Part shown: positions 20,593-32,215 of the stretch, piece by piece | How the letters are laid out: every line of letters begins with the position of its first letter | Position numbering within the stretch: position 1 is the stretch's first letter | NCBI GenBank assembly: GCA_013407085.1 | Contig: JACCGJ010018343.1 | Location: 1 to 64,000, forward strand | Length of the DNA: 64,000 nucleotides | Direction: 5' to 3' | Origin: Atriophallophorus winterbourni | Taxonomy: Eukaryota; Platyhelminthes; Trematoda; Plagiorchiida; Microphallidae | The notes under the pieces: generated by a model | What the model saw: the letters and a program-made list of their open reading frames with translations, nothing else | The model's database searches: none | Told to the model about the DNA's origin: nothing | Program-made: the position numbers and the translations under genes

Positions 20593-21234
20593 TTAGGTGT
20601 GATGTTCGTTAATCCTAATCCGCTGCAAAACCGAACGCCAGATTGTTGAGATATCCGCCCCATCCACCTTGTTCACCGCCTTCGCCCCAGCCTTTGTTAT
20701 TTCAACAGCCTCGGCGTGAAGTCTTTCCCTATAAGATTTCACACCCCGTCTTATCACTTTCACGTTATCAAGATCTACGCTGTGTCCAGTGTCTAGCACG
20801 TGTTCAGCTAGGGCAGAATCCCGAATCAGTGATTGATATTCACTGGGATTGCGGGGTCGCTTTCCCACTCGATTCCTGTGTTCGTTTAACCTAGTGCAGA
20901 GTTCTCTAGACGTTTGCCCAATGTAAACACCCGCGCAACCCTTGCAGTTGATTTGGTAGATGCAGTTCGTCGCACAACCTAAAGGAGTCTTATCTTTGAG
21001 ATGCATTAACACGGAGCGGAGAGTTCTACCTGCCTTATATGTTACTCTAATACCTGCGCTATTCAAGAGTCGACTTATTCCTTCGGAGGCGCTTTTGACA
21101 TACGGTAGAGATACCGTAGCTCGCCAAACCTTTTGCGTCTTCGGTTGCGGATATTTAACTCGGTTTAATTGGTGTTTAATTAAGCTCTTGGTGTACCCAT
21201 GATTTGCAAGTCGGCGACTGACTTCTTCATGAGC
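20593..21234 (-). CDS. PLE GIY-YIG endonuclease domain, copy 2
   Basis: Same domain as 17,162-17,803: linker, INCKGC, CAGVYIGQTSRELCTRLNEH and the EAVEITKAG motif. It differs from copy 1 at three residues near the C-terminus (HAEAVE for HSEAVE, and GAKAVNK for GANAMNK). It follows the RT fragment after one in-frame TGA (21,235-21,237). Confidence 0.9.
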   Translation of the reverse strand, partial: AHEEVSRRLANHGYTKSLIKHQLNRVKYPQPKTQKVWRATVSLPYVKSASEGISRLLNSAGIRVTYKAGRTLRSVLMHLKDKTPLGCATNCIYQINCKGCAGVYIGQTSRELCTRLNEHRNRVGKRPRNPSEYQSLIRDSALAEHVLDTGHSVDLDNVKVIRRGVKSYRERLHAEAVEITKAGAKAVNKVDGADISTIWRSVLQRIRINEHHT

Positions 21235-21495
21235 TCATCTCTTATCTGCATCATCGCTGCAGAGGCGGTCAACCTTGTAGAATAGCGATTTTGCTATGGA
21301 CTGAAATACCCTTTTAGGGTGCGCAGATGTGAATCTCAAAATGGCATCCGTGTCGATAGGGTTACAATATACCGTTGTTCTTATCTTGCCGTTGTCTTTT
21401 TGCGCGAGACAGTCCAAGAACGGAAGTGTCCCTTCCGTAGAATCGGTTTCCTTTGTGACCTGGATTTTTGGATTCAGACTATTGAGATAACTATT
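21235..21495 (-). pseudogene. PLE reverse transcriptase fragment, copy 2
   Basis: Same RT end fragment as 17,807-18,062, with an uninterrupted DCLAQKDNGKIRTTVYC to LCSDDADKR frame before the TGA. The junction with gypsy-1 falls in the codon after INPS. Confidence 0.8.
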
Positions 21496-22783
21496 GAGGG
21501 ATTGATGACCACTCCGTAATCAGGTAATCGTTCAAACAATTGTTTGAGATGTTGTAGTTGTTCCTCGTGGGAACGACTAGCAACCAAGATGTTGTCGATA
21601 TAGGCGAAAACGAAATCTAGTCCATGCGTAACCTGGTCCTTGAAACGTTTTACCGTTTGCGCGGCGTTGCGCAGTTCAAATTGCATGCGTAAAAACTTGC
21701 TGAGATCAACTGGTATGGTCACGGCAGTGTTTGACACCTCCGCTTGGTGAACCGAATTTGGTGATACGCACTAATAAGATCTATTTTTCCTGAACATACA
21801 CTTATGATGCAGGGAAATGAAAATATAATGCAAATGCGGGATTGGATACCTATTCGGTTTCGTGAGCTTATTCAGAGCTCTATGAAATACGCATGGTTTC
21901 CAGTCGTTGACTCTCGTCTTAGGAAGCATTTGCAGTGGTCTCGCCAAATTACTGCTGGAAGTTCGGATAGTTCCCGTTTGCAACATACGGTCGAATCCGC
22001 TTTTGGCGATTTCGAACTTGTTCGGGCTAACCTCCGCGGTCTACTAAAGCATGTGTTCCCTGTAGTTATGATCTCGTGGTTGACGTCATTCTTCACATCT
22101 GACATCTGGTAGTTAGGAATTGTGATACCCATGAAAGACTCTATTAGCTTTTTGCACGGTGGGCTGAAATGTTTTATATCGCTCTTGATGGTGGGAGACG
22201 TACATATAGTTTGTGAGCCGTTTATGTTCAGATTTATTACGCCATCAATCAGTTTGTACCAGCAAAGGTCTACTTTACGGTGGTGTTGGAATATATCCAG
22301 GTCCAGTATAGGACTAGGAAAAACCCAATTGATAGGTCTCGGAAGGCAAAAATTGAGGGTGAGGATTTATCCTCGAATTATCAAGTATTTTACCATATGT
22401 ACGTATAGCTGTACCATCGATGCGCTAAACGCGATACTGGATAATTTGTTTATGTCCTGCGAACATGGAGGTATCACAATTATCTGAGCTCCAGTATCGA
22501 CGAAAAACTTCATGTTTGTATCAACATCTCGTACATGAAAGACGCAACCGTTGTGAAAAATGCCAGTATACGCGGACGCCATCACGACCTGGCATTCGAG
22601 TTCCCTGCTTTCTGAAATGAGCACGGCCTCGAACTCTTTCGTGTACTACTTCAAAAGCGCGCGTGGTTCCAGCAAAAACCTCGTTTATTTGCGCTGCGAC
22701 ACCTCTTGGGACTCTCATCCCTCATAACACTGTTGAGCCGAATTTCCAAATTGCGAATGGCAAGACTGTGGTTGTCGTCAGCT
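21496..22783 (-). pseudogene. Gypsy-1 gag end, protease and RT, right-arm copy
   Basis: Mirror of 13,455-14,742. It shares the damaged AYIDNILVASR catalytic box with the left arm. It joins the PLE of unit 2 directly after INPS. Confidence 0.85.
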
Positions 22784-22787
22784 GGAT

Positions 22788-25780
22788 TCAAGGATTCAAG
22801 GATTCATGGTTAAAAAAGTTAATACTGTACAACACCACAGGATTACGGTAGGAATAAAACATGAAAATTACAAAAGTATAAAATAAATAGAGAATATCAA
22901 ATGTAAGGCTCACGAATGTTATTCTTTTGCATATGTAAGTCCAATTTAGCTTTAAACACCGCCAGGCAAGGAGAGTCCACCACATGTTGGGGTAGAGAAT
23001 TCCAAAGAAATATAGCACGTACGGCGAAAAATGGCGCCGACGATCAATACGGGAACTTGGAACGTAAAGGGATAAGGTATGTCCGCGTGTCACTTTCCTA
23101 TCACACACATCGAGCAAGTGTTTTAGTGGATGTCCTTCAGTAGACACAATTCTATATGTGAGGATAATATCGCGTCGTATCCTCCTTTGGGTAAAGTCGC
23201 ATAGACCCAGACGTTGCAATCTTTCGGTGTACGGCACATTGCGAAGACCAATCACTAACTTTGTTGCTCTATGATAGATTTTATCGAAGAGAGCAATATC
23301 TTTTCGCAGCCAAGGAGCCCAGACCTCTACCGCATACTCCATCGTAGGGCGAAGGTAGATATTCATTATCCTTGGTAAGGTTACCAGAGAGAATCTTCCA
23401 AATATTCTTCGAAAGATACCCAACAGTACCCAATATCTGTTTACCCGTCGATATATGTTCTGGCAGTGCGCTGTGCTCTTCAGGTTCCCGCTAATCCACA
23501 CTCCAAGATCTTTCTCCAATGAGCTCCATGCTAGGTTTTCCGTTCCTAATCGATATGTCCAAGGAACATTCTTGCCAAGATGGAGCATCTTACATTTCTG
23601 TATGTTAAATGACATGTCATTCATGACCGCCCAATTCGACACGCTGTCCAAATCCATTTGCAGTTTCTCACAATCCTCTGCAGAACTTATTGGCGTCCAA
23701 ATTTTCATGTCATCCGCGAACAGGACTATTTTGGACGATATGAGGGGGGGTAAATCATTTATGTACAGCAGAAAGAGGAGCGGGCCTAGCACAGATCCCT
23801 GTGGGACTCCACTGGTGGTTTTGAACGTTTGGGATAGCGTTCCGTTAACTTTAACTTGGGCGTCGCGATCTGACAGATAGTCGCACAACCATGAGAGGAG
23901 TGGATCACATATTCCTAAACGCATCAGTTTTTGAAGAAGCAAATGATGATTGACTGTGTCAAAAGCAATCGAAATGTCTAGGTAACAGACGTGGATGCAA
24001 GAACTTATATCCAACTCCTTTGTCCAGTCGTCTAGCGTTATGATAAGATTCGTTAGACACGAGCGATGAGATCGAAATCCATGCTGCGCTGGCGAAAACA
24101 AATTCTGCGATTCAAAGTGTGCAACCATTCTTTTCGAGACTATACGTTCCATGAGCTTAGCAATTACAGGTAAAAGTGTGACGGGACGATAATTTCCAGC
24201 GTCAGATCGGCAACCGCCTTTGAAGATAGGTGTTATTACGCCGGACTTCCAATCTTTCGGTACAACTCCCTTAAGCAACGAATTGTTAAACAGGCTGGAG
24301 AGCGGTTCACAAAGCTGACGGTGACAGAACTGAGCACATCCGGTGTGATGCCATCCGCTCCTGGGGATTTTCTTACATTTAGTTTGAGTGAATGACTTGC
24401 AACAATCATTGGATTTATCGAAATATCGCACAATGTTTCGATTCCTGGTTCGATTGAATACTCAAAACGTTCCCCTAAAACCTTTGGCACGAACACTTTA
24501 GAGTAGTAAACTGCTGGAGCATTTGCGGTTTCCAACGCTGTTTCAGTGAGTTTTTCACCATTCTGGATGGGAAAAATACCTGGTTTGACTTTCGCTTTCG
24601 CGTTCATGATTTTGTATAGTAATTTTGGGTTGCGTTCCATTTTTGACAGCAGCATCAATTGATGCGCTTCCTTATCCTCTCGAATAAGTGCAGTCACTTT
24701 GTTGCGTAACATACGGAACTGTTGCCAAGAAGTAGAACTATTGTTGGCTTTGTGCTGCACCCACGCTGCTCGCTCCATTGCTATCCACTTTTTTGTTCTG
24801 CTGCGGACAACAAAACGAAGTTCATGGACGCACCTTTTCTGAACGATCTGTGAGTTCTCGTCTATCTTCAGTTTCAGAAAACCTACAAGTTCGTTCCATT
24901 GCGCGTCAGGGCTTATGTTGTCCATCTGAAAATTCGGAATCTGCACCAGCGTTTTACTCAAGGCCAATTTATCAACCCGTCGAACCACCCCATTCAGAAC
25001 AAGCGATTGCTGAGTACTGCAAACATAGTCAAACACAAGCACTGAATGGTCGCTAAGACCCAGCGGAGCCTGGAATTCGATCGCTTCGATAGATTGTTCT
25101 TCCGCTGTTAACACCAAATCCAAGACAGAGGGGCGGTCAGAACCTCTCCTCCGGGTGCATTCGTGAACATGGTTGTATAACGGGACTGAATCTAGTACCT
25201 CTCTGAATCGGTATTCTAGCGTTTGTGGAGAGTTATCGTCCCTGAGATAAAGGGTGGACAGATTAAAGTCACCCATAATAAGTGTCGTTGCTTGCTGTGT
25301 GCGAGTCAAGCGCTGAAGCACTTGGATCAACCTTTCGTTGTACGATTCCGTAGATGAAGGGGAACGGTAGACCACACCAATAATGCAAACTTCACCAGAA
25401 ATCAGCGTTAGAGAGCACCAAATTGTATCCTCGAGCGTTAATTCTGTCTTGTCTATTGGATGGCACTGGAGTCAATTATGGTAATAAAGAGCAACACAAC
25501 CACCACTTCTCTCTCGATCGTTCCTTATCAAATTCATATTTGGAATTGATATCTCCGTTTCAATCAATTGGGAAGAATACCATGTTTCTGTAATGGCGAT
25601 AATGTCAGGTGAGTAGCGCGAACATATCTCGGTTAGCTCAGCTAATTTGTTTGGAAGGCTTTGTGCATTTGTATATAAACATCTTATAAAGTTTGTAGTG
25701 TTTAAATCATTGAAAGTTATCAAAGGGCCGACTCGGTTAGAGTCGGAATGCTCAAGTTTTTTGGAGCCATCACATGACAT
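22788..25780 (-). pseudogene. CR1-type LINE ORF2, right copy, broken
   Basis: Endonuclease and RT as in the left copy. The first frame (25,780-25,472) ends at a TGA after ALYYHN. The second (25,375-24,236) covers the rest of the endonuclease and the start of RT. The third (24,431-22,788) holds the RT with FADDMKIW and the thumb. A 9-bp insertion in the third frame adds YWV before LLGIFRRIF. The C-terminal frameshift in the run of T residues is shared with the left arm, so the arms had a common damaged ancestor. Confidence 0.9.
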
Positions 25781-27072
25781 TCAGGTTGAACCTCATCACT
25801 AGGCGTTTGAGGGTCGGTACTATCCGTTTGCTTGCTACCGGCTATTACCTTGGGCAAGCTCAACTTGACGTTTGGGGGTAGGTTTTTTCTATTAGCTTTC
25901 CATTCACTTTTGATAGTATCAGTCATTTCGGTTGTGAAGAAGGTTAGCTTTAAAGGGCTAGGACCTTGTCCTTTATAGTTGGCAGATCGCGGTATCCTAA
26001 AAGCATCCACAAGTACGGTATTTTTAATACCAATTGTTTCGGCTAGATATTTCCACTGTTTGTGGTCGTGCTCAGACTTTTCTTGAGAAGGTACGTCAGC
26101 AGCATCTTCTGGAACACCAAGAATTACAATACTTCTTGGATTACGTTCTTCACGAGATTTCTGCGACGACTTTCGCTCCCACCATGGTAGGTCTGCATGG
26201 ATACGACATTTAGTCTCTAGAACACCTCTAAGAATGTAAGCATTTAAGAGTACGTTTTCCACGTCCTCCGCAGATTGCAGCGTTATTCTTGAAAGGCGAG
26301 GATCATCCGTGTGAGGAGAATTCAGGTGGCGATTTAATCGAACTATTGATGAGGGTGTAACCGCGGCCAATCTCATCTGACTGCAGACTTTAAACCACTC
26401 AGCTAAGTCATGTTTTTGCTTAGCTTCAAACAGCGTTTCCTGCGACTCGGTCACGTTTGTACATATAACGCTTAGGTTTACACCCGCGGACTTTATTTTA
26501 TAATTTGACTCAGTCATTTTAGTAGTGGATTTTTTGAGTCCTTTCTCGGTTCCGTTATGTCGAGGAGTCACTGATCCCAACGAACGCTTCCCCGTTTTAG
26601 TCGCCATCTGCGCGGTTATCTGGGCAAATGTTGGCCTGCTCGAGTATGATGTATTATCTACCGGCTCTTCGGCAGTAACCTCTAAGTCGGGTAACGACGG
26701 TGCCTTTATGACTTTTATTATCAGTTCATTCAGTTTTTTTAAACTGGATTCCATTCCATTTAGACGGGTCTCAATATCATATTCAGGGGTTTTCGCCGCC
26801 GAGGCTGACGGTGTTGATTTGGCCTTGCAAAGCAGACAAACATAACAGACACCAGGACAGTCATCTCCATTAATAATCGATACTAAATCCGAAGTCAGCG
26901 ATTTGTCACATTTCGCATGCACTTTCAACAAACAGGCGTAACACGTGACAGACCTCGCCTTAGGACTTACCGACTTTCGGCAAACCGTGCACATGCATCC
27001 CGGTGCGCTTTGTATCCTTTTCGGGGTCATCCGGTCAAGGTTGTGTGCAGTACTGTTCAGTTGTGTGTGCAC
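25720..27072 (-). CDS. CR1-type LINE ORF1, intact (PHD-like zinc finger protein)
   Basis: A 450-residue open frame. The N-terminus has the C4HC3-like finger (CMCTVCRK, CYACLLKVHAKC, CYVCLLCK). The middle has a leucine-rich, possibly coiled-coil stretch (ETRLNGMESSLKKLNELIIK). The C-terminal half has a basic region and NPRSIVILGVPEDAADVPSQ, which resembles the RNA-binding fold of LINE ORF1 proteins. It is the only intact ORF1 among the copies here. The first ATG in the frame was taken as the start. The protein would coat element RNA for retrotransposition. Confidence 0.8.
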   Translation of the reverse strand: MHTQLNSTAHNLDRMTPKRIQSAPGCMCTVCRKSVSPKARSVTCYACLLKVHAKCDKSLTSDLVSIINGDDCPGVCYVCLLCKAKSTPSASAAKTPEYDIETRLNGMESSLKKLNELIIKVIKAPSLPDLEVTAEEPVDNTSYSSRPTFAQITAQMATKTGKRSLGSVTPRHNGTEKGLKKSTTKMTESNYKIKSAGVNLSVICTNVTESQETLFEAKQKHDLAEWFKVCSQMRLAAVTPSSIVRLNRHLNSPHTDDPRLSRITLQSAEDVENVLLNAYILRGVLETKCRIHADLPWWERKSSQKSREERNPRSIVILGVPEDAADVPSQEKSEHDHKQWKYLAETIGIKNTVLVDAFRIPRSANYKGQGPSPLKLTFFTTEMTDTIKSEWKANRKNLPPNVKLSLPKVIAGSKQTDSTDPQTPSDEVQPECHVMAPKNLSIPTLTESAL

Positions 27073-27534
27073 AGGCAGTGGTTCCGTCGAGCGATCGATG
27101 ATGAATATGGTGAGCGCGACGAAAAGCGTTGCTCAATAATAAGAACAAAGTCAGAATTGATTCCAGCGATGCGCTTCGGTAGTTGCTCTCACGACGTTGA
27201 ATATATAACCAGTCGACGGCGAAGAATAAGATCTTTCCGATGACGTTAATCCCTTTGAGGACTTGAAGCGTATTAACAGAGTTGCACGCGTAGATCCAAT
27301 ATGGGAAAATCACGATAAATTCCAATTTGCTCGTATTATCGAATACCGCTACGAGAGTGGTATATCCAGAAAGCTGACTTCGAGAGGAGTCCAACAAGGT
27401 ATAATATGTCCACGTACGTGTAAGTGTAAGAACAGTATATCCTGATTATCAGAGCTCAAAATAATGCGACCGCACGGCACGAATAGACTTTGAGCAATGG
27501 ATCCGCCTTCTTGACCGTGATTACAGTGGGTTAC

Positions 27535-28000
27535 CTGATCTCGAAGACCTTATCCGCCATTTACGCTTGTTGAGTTATACCAATCATGTTTACTAAGTTA
27601 GCCAAAATGTTTTGAACATGTACTGTTAGCCGTTGTTGCAAGAGCTGTTTCAAGAAGCGCTCATCGATCGTTGTTCTGCTGACCAATGTTTGCATGATTA
27701 ATAGTAGTTCTGACAGAGTCCGATCCTCCAGCACTTCCTGTCTCAAAAGCCGCTGAATACGGAGTCGTTAGGACTCTGTGAGTCGTGTGATCAGGGCTGT
27801 TTTATTTCCTCGTACATGTTTTTTCAACAAAATATCTTGAACTAGGTACATTTTTTCGCATGTGAATGAGTTAATCACATAATGGAACATGAGCTTATCT
27901 TGTGTTATACGTTTTATTTCTAAGTAAGATTCAGCCTGCATGAACCACAGCTCTGGATTTTGAGTCCGGAACTGGGAATAGTACTTATAGACACCGGGCT
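27535..28000 (-). pseudogene. Gypsy-1 gag, N-terminal part, right-arm copy
   Basis: Mirror of 8,240-8,709. The open piece 27,561-27,746 encodes the same residues as the left copy (ELLLIMQTLVSRTTIDERF). Confidence 0.75.
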
Positions 28001-28083
28001 AGAAACCCTTTGAATCCCTCTGCAGAATCGTCAAATGTTAAGGAAGGAACTCACCGTGTGTTCTTCTTCGGGCTCACAAGTTT

Positions 28084-28126
28084 TGTTGGTCCAGGTGGTG
28101 TTTTCTGATGACTGTGTTAGCAACGG
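28084..28126 (-). repeat. Gypsy-1 5' LTR, last part, right-arm copy
   Basis: Mirror of 8,118-8,160. It carries the end of the gypsy-1 5' LTR beyond the gypsy-2 insertion. Confidence 0.55.
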
Positions 28127-28131
28127 CTATC

Positions 28132-28299
28132 TGTGATAATTGAATTGAATTGAATTGAATAACCAACCCAAGAATGTAAGTGAGAACAAACGACGCTCAC
28201 TTGAATTACAGTATGTATTGAATAATGTAGCTTTAACAACAAGAATTTGAATTACGGAATTATTGATCAGTATTGATTATTATTCAAACAATCATCACA
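28132..28299 (-). repeat. Gypsy-2 3' LTR, right copy
   Basis: Mirror of 7,945-8,112, with identical ends. Confidence 0.9.
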
Positions 28300-28389
28300 A
28301 CCACCGCAGTTCCAATCATCCTCGGATTTGTTTAATCTTGAATAGGTTTGTTCCCCAGTCTTTCTGATCGTCTGACAGGTTCACTTGAT

Positions 28390-29479
28390 TCAGTATTTTC
28401 GGAAGAATCTAACGGTGGTGTTATGATTGCTAACGCAACCAGTATTAGAACACAACTGACCTGAATCTTGGTAGATGATTTGATCTGCATGACGCTTGTG
28501 CACAGTTCCGTTTTCCAGATCAAGTATTTTTACCATAGATCTTCCTATCTTGTTTAATACAATACCGGTACTTGGACGGTAATCATTTCCACGATAGTAT
28601 GATACTTCAGCTGATCCCAGATTCAGCAGATTTGATCTCAGGGATCTTGCTTTGCATAGCACAGCTGGAGTTTGTCCAGTAGTTGCGTGAGTACAATTCC
28701 GATATTGCAATAAGAAATTGTCAACAAATCGATCAAGTTCGTCAAATGTACTGGGTGCACAAGAAGTGATTGCTCGCTTTAAGGTACCAACAAAATTTTC
28801 AGCCAAACCATTCGATTGTGGATGACGAGGTGCAGTGAATAAGTGTCGACAACCAAGAGAATGTACCCATTGTGTAACACACGGCTGCCATTATCACTAA
28901 CAACTGCAATAGGAACTCCTTCGCGGCTGAATACTTTTCGCAGTGCAAGCATAGTAAAACTAGAATTTGGTTTCTGCGTCCAAAGAACTTCAGGCCATTT
29001 TGAATAAGAATCAATCATGACCAATGCATAGTACTTGTTTAAAAATGGTCCACAATAATCAACATGAATGCGCTGCCAAGCTTCACATGCCAATGGCCAT
29101 GGTGTACATTTGGGTGGTTGTCGGAAAATTTATGATGACAAGCTTCGCAAGAAATAGCAGTCCTGCGTATGTCTGCGTCCATTTCAGGCCACCAGCATAA
29201 ACTTCTGGCTAACGACTTCATTTTTTCTATTCCAAGATATCCAGAATGCAAATCATTCAGTACAGCTATACGCAAAGTGGGAGGAATAATAATTCTATCA
29301 TTCGAGCATAATAAACCATCAGGAGTCATTGAGAGTTCATCTCGTCTAGTGAAATATGATGGAAATTTCTTCCGAATATGTGAATTCCATCCTTTCTTCA
29401 AAGCAGTAAAAATAGCAGAAAACAAACGTTTTGTGTCACGAATTAAAAGATGAAGACTGACAACAAGTGGTTGCATCAA
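28390..29479 (-). pseudogene. Gypsy-2 integrase, right copy
   Basis: In three overlapping frames. The HHCC zinc finger reads LNDLHSGYLGIEKMKSLA, WWPEMDADIRRTAISCEAC (29,479-29,039). The catalytic core has the first aspartate in RIHVDYCGPF, the second in VVSDNGS (29,093-28,779), and the glutamate in MAENFVGTLKRAI (28,806 onward). The C-terminal part ends with SYYRGNDYRPSTGIVL. All three DDE residues are present but in different frames, so at least two frameshifts inactivate it. The 640 bp at 28,618-29,257 are absent from the left arm. Confidence 0.85.
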
Positions 29480-29808
29480 AAGAGAATAAAAGTATCATTA
29501 GGTGTGGCATCTGGTAGTGATTGGCGTAACAAGTAATCTGCATGCTGAATGTGTTTAACACTTTGATGTTAAAATGCATAATCATAGGCACTGAGTGCTA
29601 TATTCCATCTTTAAACAATTGTGGCAGAACGCTTCAAAATAGATTCACCTTGATCGTATATGAATTTTAATACATCATTGCCAGTAACAATGGTGAAACG
29701 ATGACCAAACAGGAACTTGTGTAAACGTTGAATGGCCCAATAGACCGCTAACGCTTCACGGTGTGTTTGAGCATAACCCTTTTCAGCAGCAGTTAGCCTG
29801 CGAGAAAC

Positions 29809-31380
29809 TCAAATTACTGGACGTCCATTTTCCTCGAGAACAGCACCAATACCGTCGGGGGATGCATCAGTAATTACAAAGGAATGAATTTTGGGACTAA
29901 ATGGACGAAGAACTGCATCTAACTTTAGAAAGGATAATATGCTACGTAAACAATGTTCATGTTCATCAGTCCACATAAACGTTTCTTTTGATTGAAGTGA
30001 AAATAATGGTGAAGCTCTTACACTGAAATTCGGAATGAACCTCGAATAGTATTGCAATGCACCGATAAGAGATCTTAATTGTGTCATGTTCTTTGGGGAC
30101 TCAGCATTGGTCAGTCGGCGTAAGCGATTGGGATCTGGTTTATAACCATCACCATCAACAATGTATCCAAGGCATTTGAAATTCGAAACAGAAAACAAAC
30201 ACTTTTTCGGATTAACAGCAACATTTTTAGAGGTGAATCTACGAAACAATTCCAGTAAACGTTCATCATGAAGAGATCGTGTTAACGCATGCACGATAAC
30301 ATCATCCTGATATACTTCCACTCCAACCATATCGCGAGTAATATCATTCATGACTTGTTGAAATATAGCAGGAGAATTGCACAAACCAAAAGGTAAGAAT
30401 TTGTACCGAAATAGACCAAACGGTGTATTGATGGTAGTTAACATTGAAGACTGATCAGTCGATGGTATTTGTAGGTAAGCATCTTTTAAATCAATCTTCG
30501 AGAAGAATTTGGATCCAGTCAATTTATTCAAAATATCTTCAGGTTCAACTGTCGTGCATGTTTCCTTCAACAATCTAGTATTTAATGTAAGACGATAATC
30601 GCCGCAAATCCTTGGGGTCTTCCCATCAGACTTCAACGGTGTGACAATAGGTGTGCCCCATGCAGAGGACTCAACCTTTTCAATGATACATAGATCTTTC
30701 AAAGCATTTTCAACAGGTTCTCGGAGTCCATATGGAATAAGGCGGCGTTTGAGAAACATAGGATTTCCTTCTACGTCAAGAGAAATTGGAGGAATTTGCA
30801 TTCCACCAGTTGCTTGAGAACATTTAATTATGAGATTCTTTAACTCTGAAGTGTCTTCAGTCGATGTCAGAAAAGATAGACTGATGTTTAGTGCTTGCAT
30901 TGCTTTCAGACCGAGAATAGATGGACCAGTTCTAATAACAATGAACCTACAGTCAGCAGTATTGCTTTCATCTCGGATGGAGATCATACACGATCCAACG
31001 ACAGGAATAGAATGTCCAGTAATGCCTTTAATTGTGAGGCTAGTAGGTTGGATTTTGGCATTGGGAACAAATTGTTTTATATTTTTCTGGGTAATAAGCG
31101 ATTCAAAGCTACCCGTATCCAGAATAAAATCCAGGGATGCGCCACTAGTAACACAGTAAATGGTTTTACGAATGTGACTAGAATTGCAAGATGTCACTGC
31201 CAAAGACAATGATTTAAATTCATCATTAACATCGCTAACCTGAGCGTTTTTCGAATCAGTCCAATACGTTTTAGGAGCTCGACAAACGGATTGGATATGA
31301 CCAGTTTTTCCACACTTGTGACATCTGGCTTGACGGAATCGGCAAGTGTGGCGTGATGCAGTCAGCCACATGAAACACAT
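29809..31380 (-). CDS. pol: Gypsy-2 pol: zinc knuckle, protease, reverse transcriptase (right copy)
   Basis: A 523-residue frame, same domain order as 5,495-7,075: CHKCGKTGHIQSVC knuckle, DTG protease, SKIDLKDAYLQIP, YQDD, and the RNase H start. It is three residues shorter (CIIEKVESS against CSKVIIENVESS) because of a 9-bp in-frame difference. It ends at the same RNase H stop as the left copy. Confidence 0.9.
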   Translation of the reverse strand: MCFMWLTASRHTCRFRQARCHKCGKTGHIQSVCRAPKTYWTDSKNAQVSDVNDEFKSLSLAVTSCNSSHIRKTIYCVTSGASLDFILDTGSFESLITQKNIKQFVPNAKIQPTSLTIKGITGHSIPVVGSCMISIRDESNTADCRFIVIRTGPSILGLKAMQALNISLSFLTSTEDTSELKNLIIKCSQATGGMQIPPISLDVEGNPMFLKRRLIPYGLREPVENALKDLCIIEKVESSAWGTPIVTPLKSDGKTPRICGDYRLTLNTRLLKETCTTVEPEDILNKLTGSKFFSKIDLKDAYLQIPSTDQSSMLTTINTPFGLFRYKFLPFGLCNSPAIFQQVMNDITRDMVGVEVYQDDVIVHALTRSLHDERLLELFRRFTSKNVAVNPKKCLFSVSNFKCLGYIVDGDGYKPDPNRLRRLTNAESPKNMTQLRSLIGALQYYSRFIPNFSVRASPLFSLQSKETFMWTDEHEHCLRSILSFLKLDAVLRPFSPKIHSFVITDASPDGIGAVLEENGRPVI

Positions 31381-32025
31381 TTCCCAATTTTGATTGAATT
31401 GGAATTGCTATCAGCAACGCGCTGATAATTCGGCTGATATTTGAGCTGTTGACTTGCTATAGCATTCTTCGATATTTCACGTTTATGTGTATTGAACATG
31501 ACGGAATTTTCTGCTGGCGACAAATCTGTTGTTGCCACACGCGCATCTTCATACTGTTCGCAGTGATCTCGAACATCTTTAAATGAGGGTTTTGGCAGCT
31601 TCAAGAGTTCATTCTGCAAAACACTGTCATGTATTCCTGCAATTAGACGATCTTTCAATTGCATTTCTAGCAAGTCACCGAAGTCGCATTTCGCTGCTTG
31701 AATTAACAATTGTAGGATAAATTCGCGAATTCCTTGATTGGGCTGACGCACCATGGAATGAAATTTTGCGCGTTCGGTTGCCTCGAAATATACAGGTTTC
31801 ACGTGTTGCATTAAAAGCGTCTTCAGAGAAATAGGAGAATCAGGATAGGCTAAATTCTTGATTAACGTATATGCAGATTTTTCGACTGCATTTAGAAAAT
31901 GAACCGATTTTTATCATTCTCAGCTTCCGGTCGTGTCATACACCAAATTTCGAATCTTTCACAATAGTCTTCAATTTCTCGAGCATTTGAATTTATATCG
32001 AGAGGTTCCAGACTTGAATTTGCCA
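31362..32025 (-). pseudogene. Gypsy-2 gag, right copy
   Basis: Mirror of 4,850-5,513, with the same internal stop and the same zinc knuckle split at the frame overlap. One visible difference is FHSMVRQPN here against FHCMVRQPN in the left copy. Confidence 0.8.
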
Positions 32026-32052
32026 TGAAGAATTGCTGTTCGCGACGCCAAA

Positions 32053-32215
32053 TGTGATAATTGAATTGAATTGAATAACCAACCCAAGAATGTAAGTGAG
32101 AACAAACGACGCTCACTCGAATTACAGTATGTATTGAATAATGTAGCTTTAACAACAAGAATTTGAATTACGGATTTATTGATCAGTATTGATTATTATT
32201 CAAACAATCATCACA
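32053..32215 (-). repeat. Gypsy-2 5' LTR, right copy
   Basis: Mirror of 4,660-4,822, flanked by CTATC at 32,216-32,220. Confidence 0.9.

Larger units (their letters stand above)
19500..21495 (-). mobile_element. Penelope-like element, 5'-truncated, copy 2
   Basis: Direct tandem duplicate of the PLE at 16,067-18,062, with a few substitutions. It carries the better reading frame: the RT fragment is open through the stretch where copy 1 has a TAA. Confidence 0.85.
18944..22373 (+). repeat. Tandem unit 2 (3,430 bp) at the palindrome centre
   Basis: Direct repeat of 15,511-18,943. Its last 878 bp (21,496-22,373) are also the inner end of the right palindrome arm, so the tandem duplication and the inverted duplication share an edge. 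Confidence 0.95.
22784..27534 (-). mobile_element. CR1-clade LINE, nearly full length (right copy)
   Basis: Reverse-complement copy of 8,710-13,454. Its 3' end at 22,784 shows the 8-bp repeat as GGATTCAA-type units on the plus strand. ORF1 is intact; ORF2 is in three pieces. Confidence 0.9.
28132..32215 (-). mobile_element. Gypsy-2: most complete copy (4,084 bp, right arm)
   Basis: LTRs at 32,053-32,215 (5') and 28,132-28,299 (3'). The same target duplication occurs as in the left arm (CTATC on this strand, 28,127-28,131 and 32,216-32,220). It contains the full integrase that the left copy has lost. The identical insertion site in both arms shows the palindrome formed after the insertion. 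Confidence 0.95.

Noticed and set aside
23455..23880. Plus-strand 141-residue frame in the right LINE
   Set aside because: Antisense to the LINE reverse transcriptase; the same shadow appears at 63,320-63,706.
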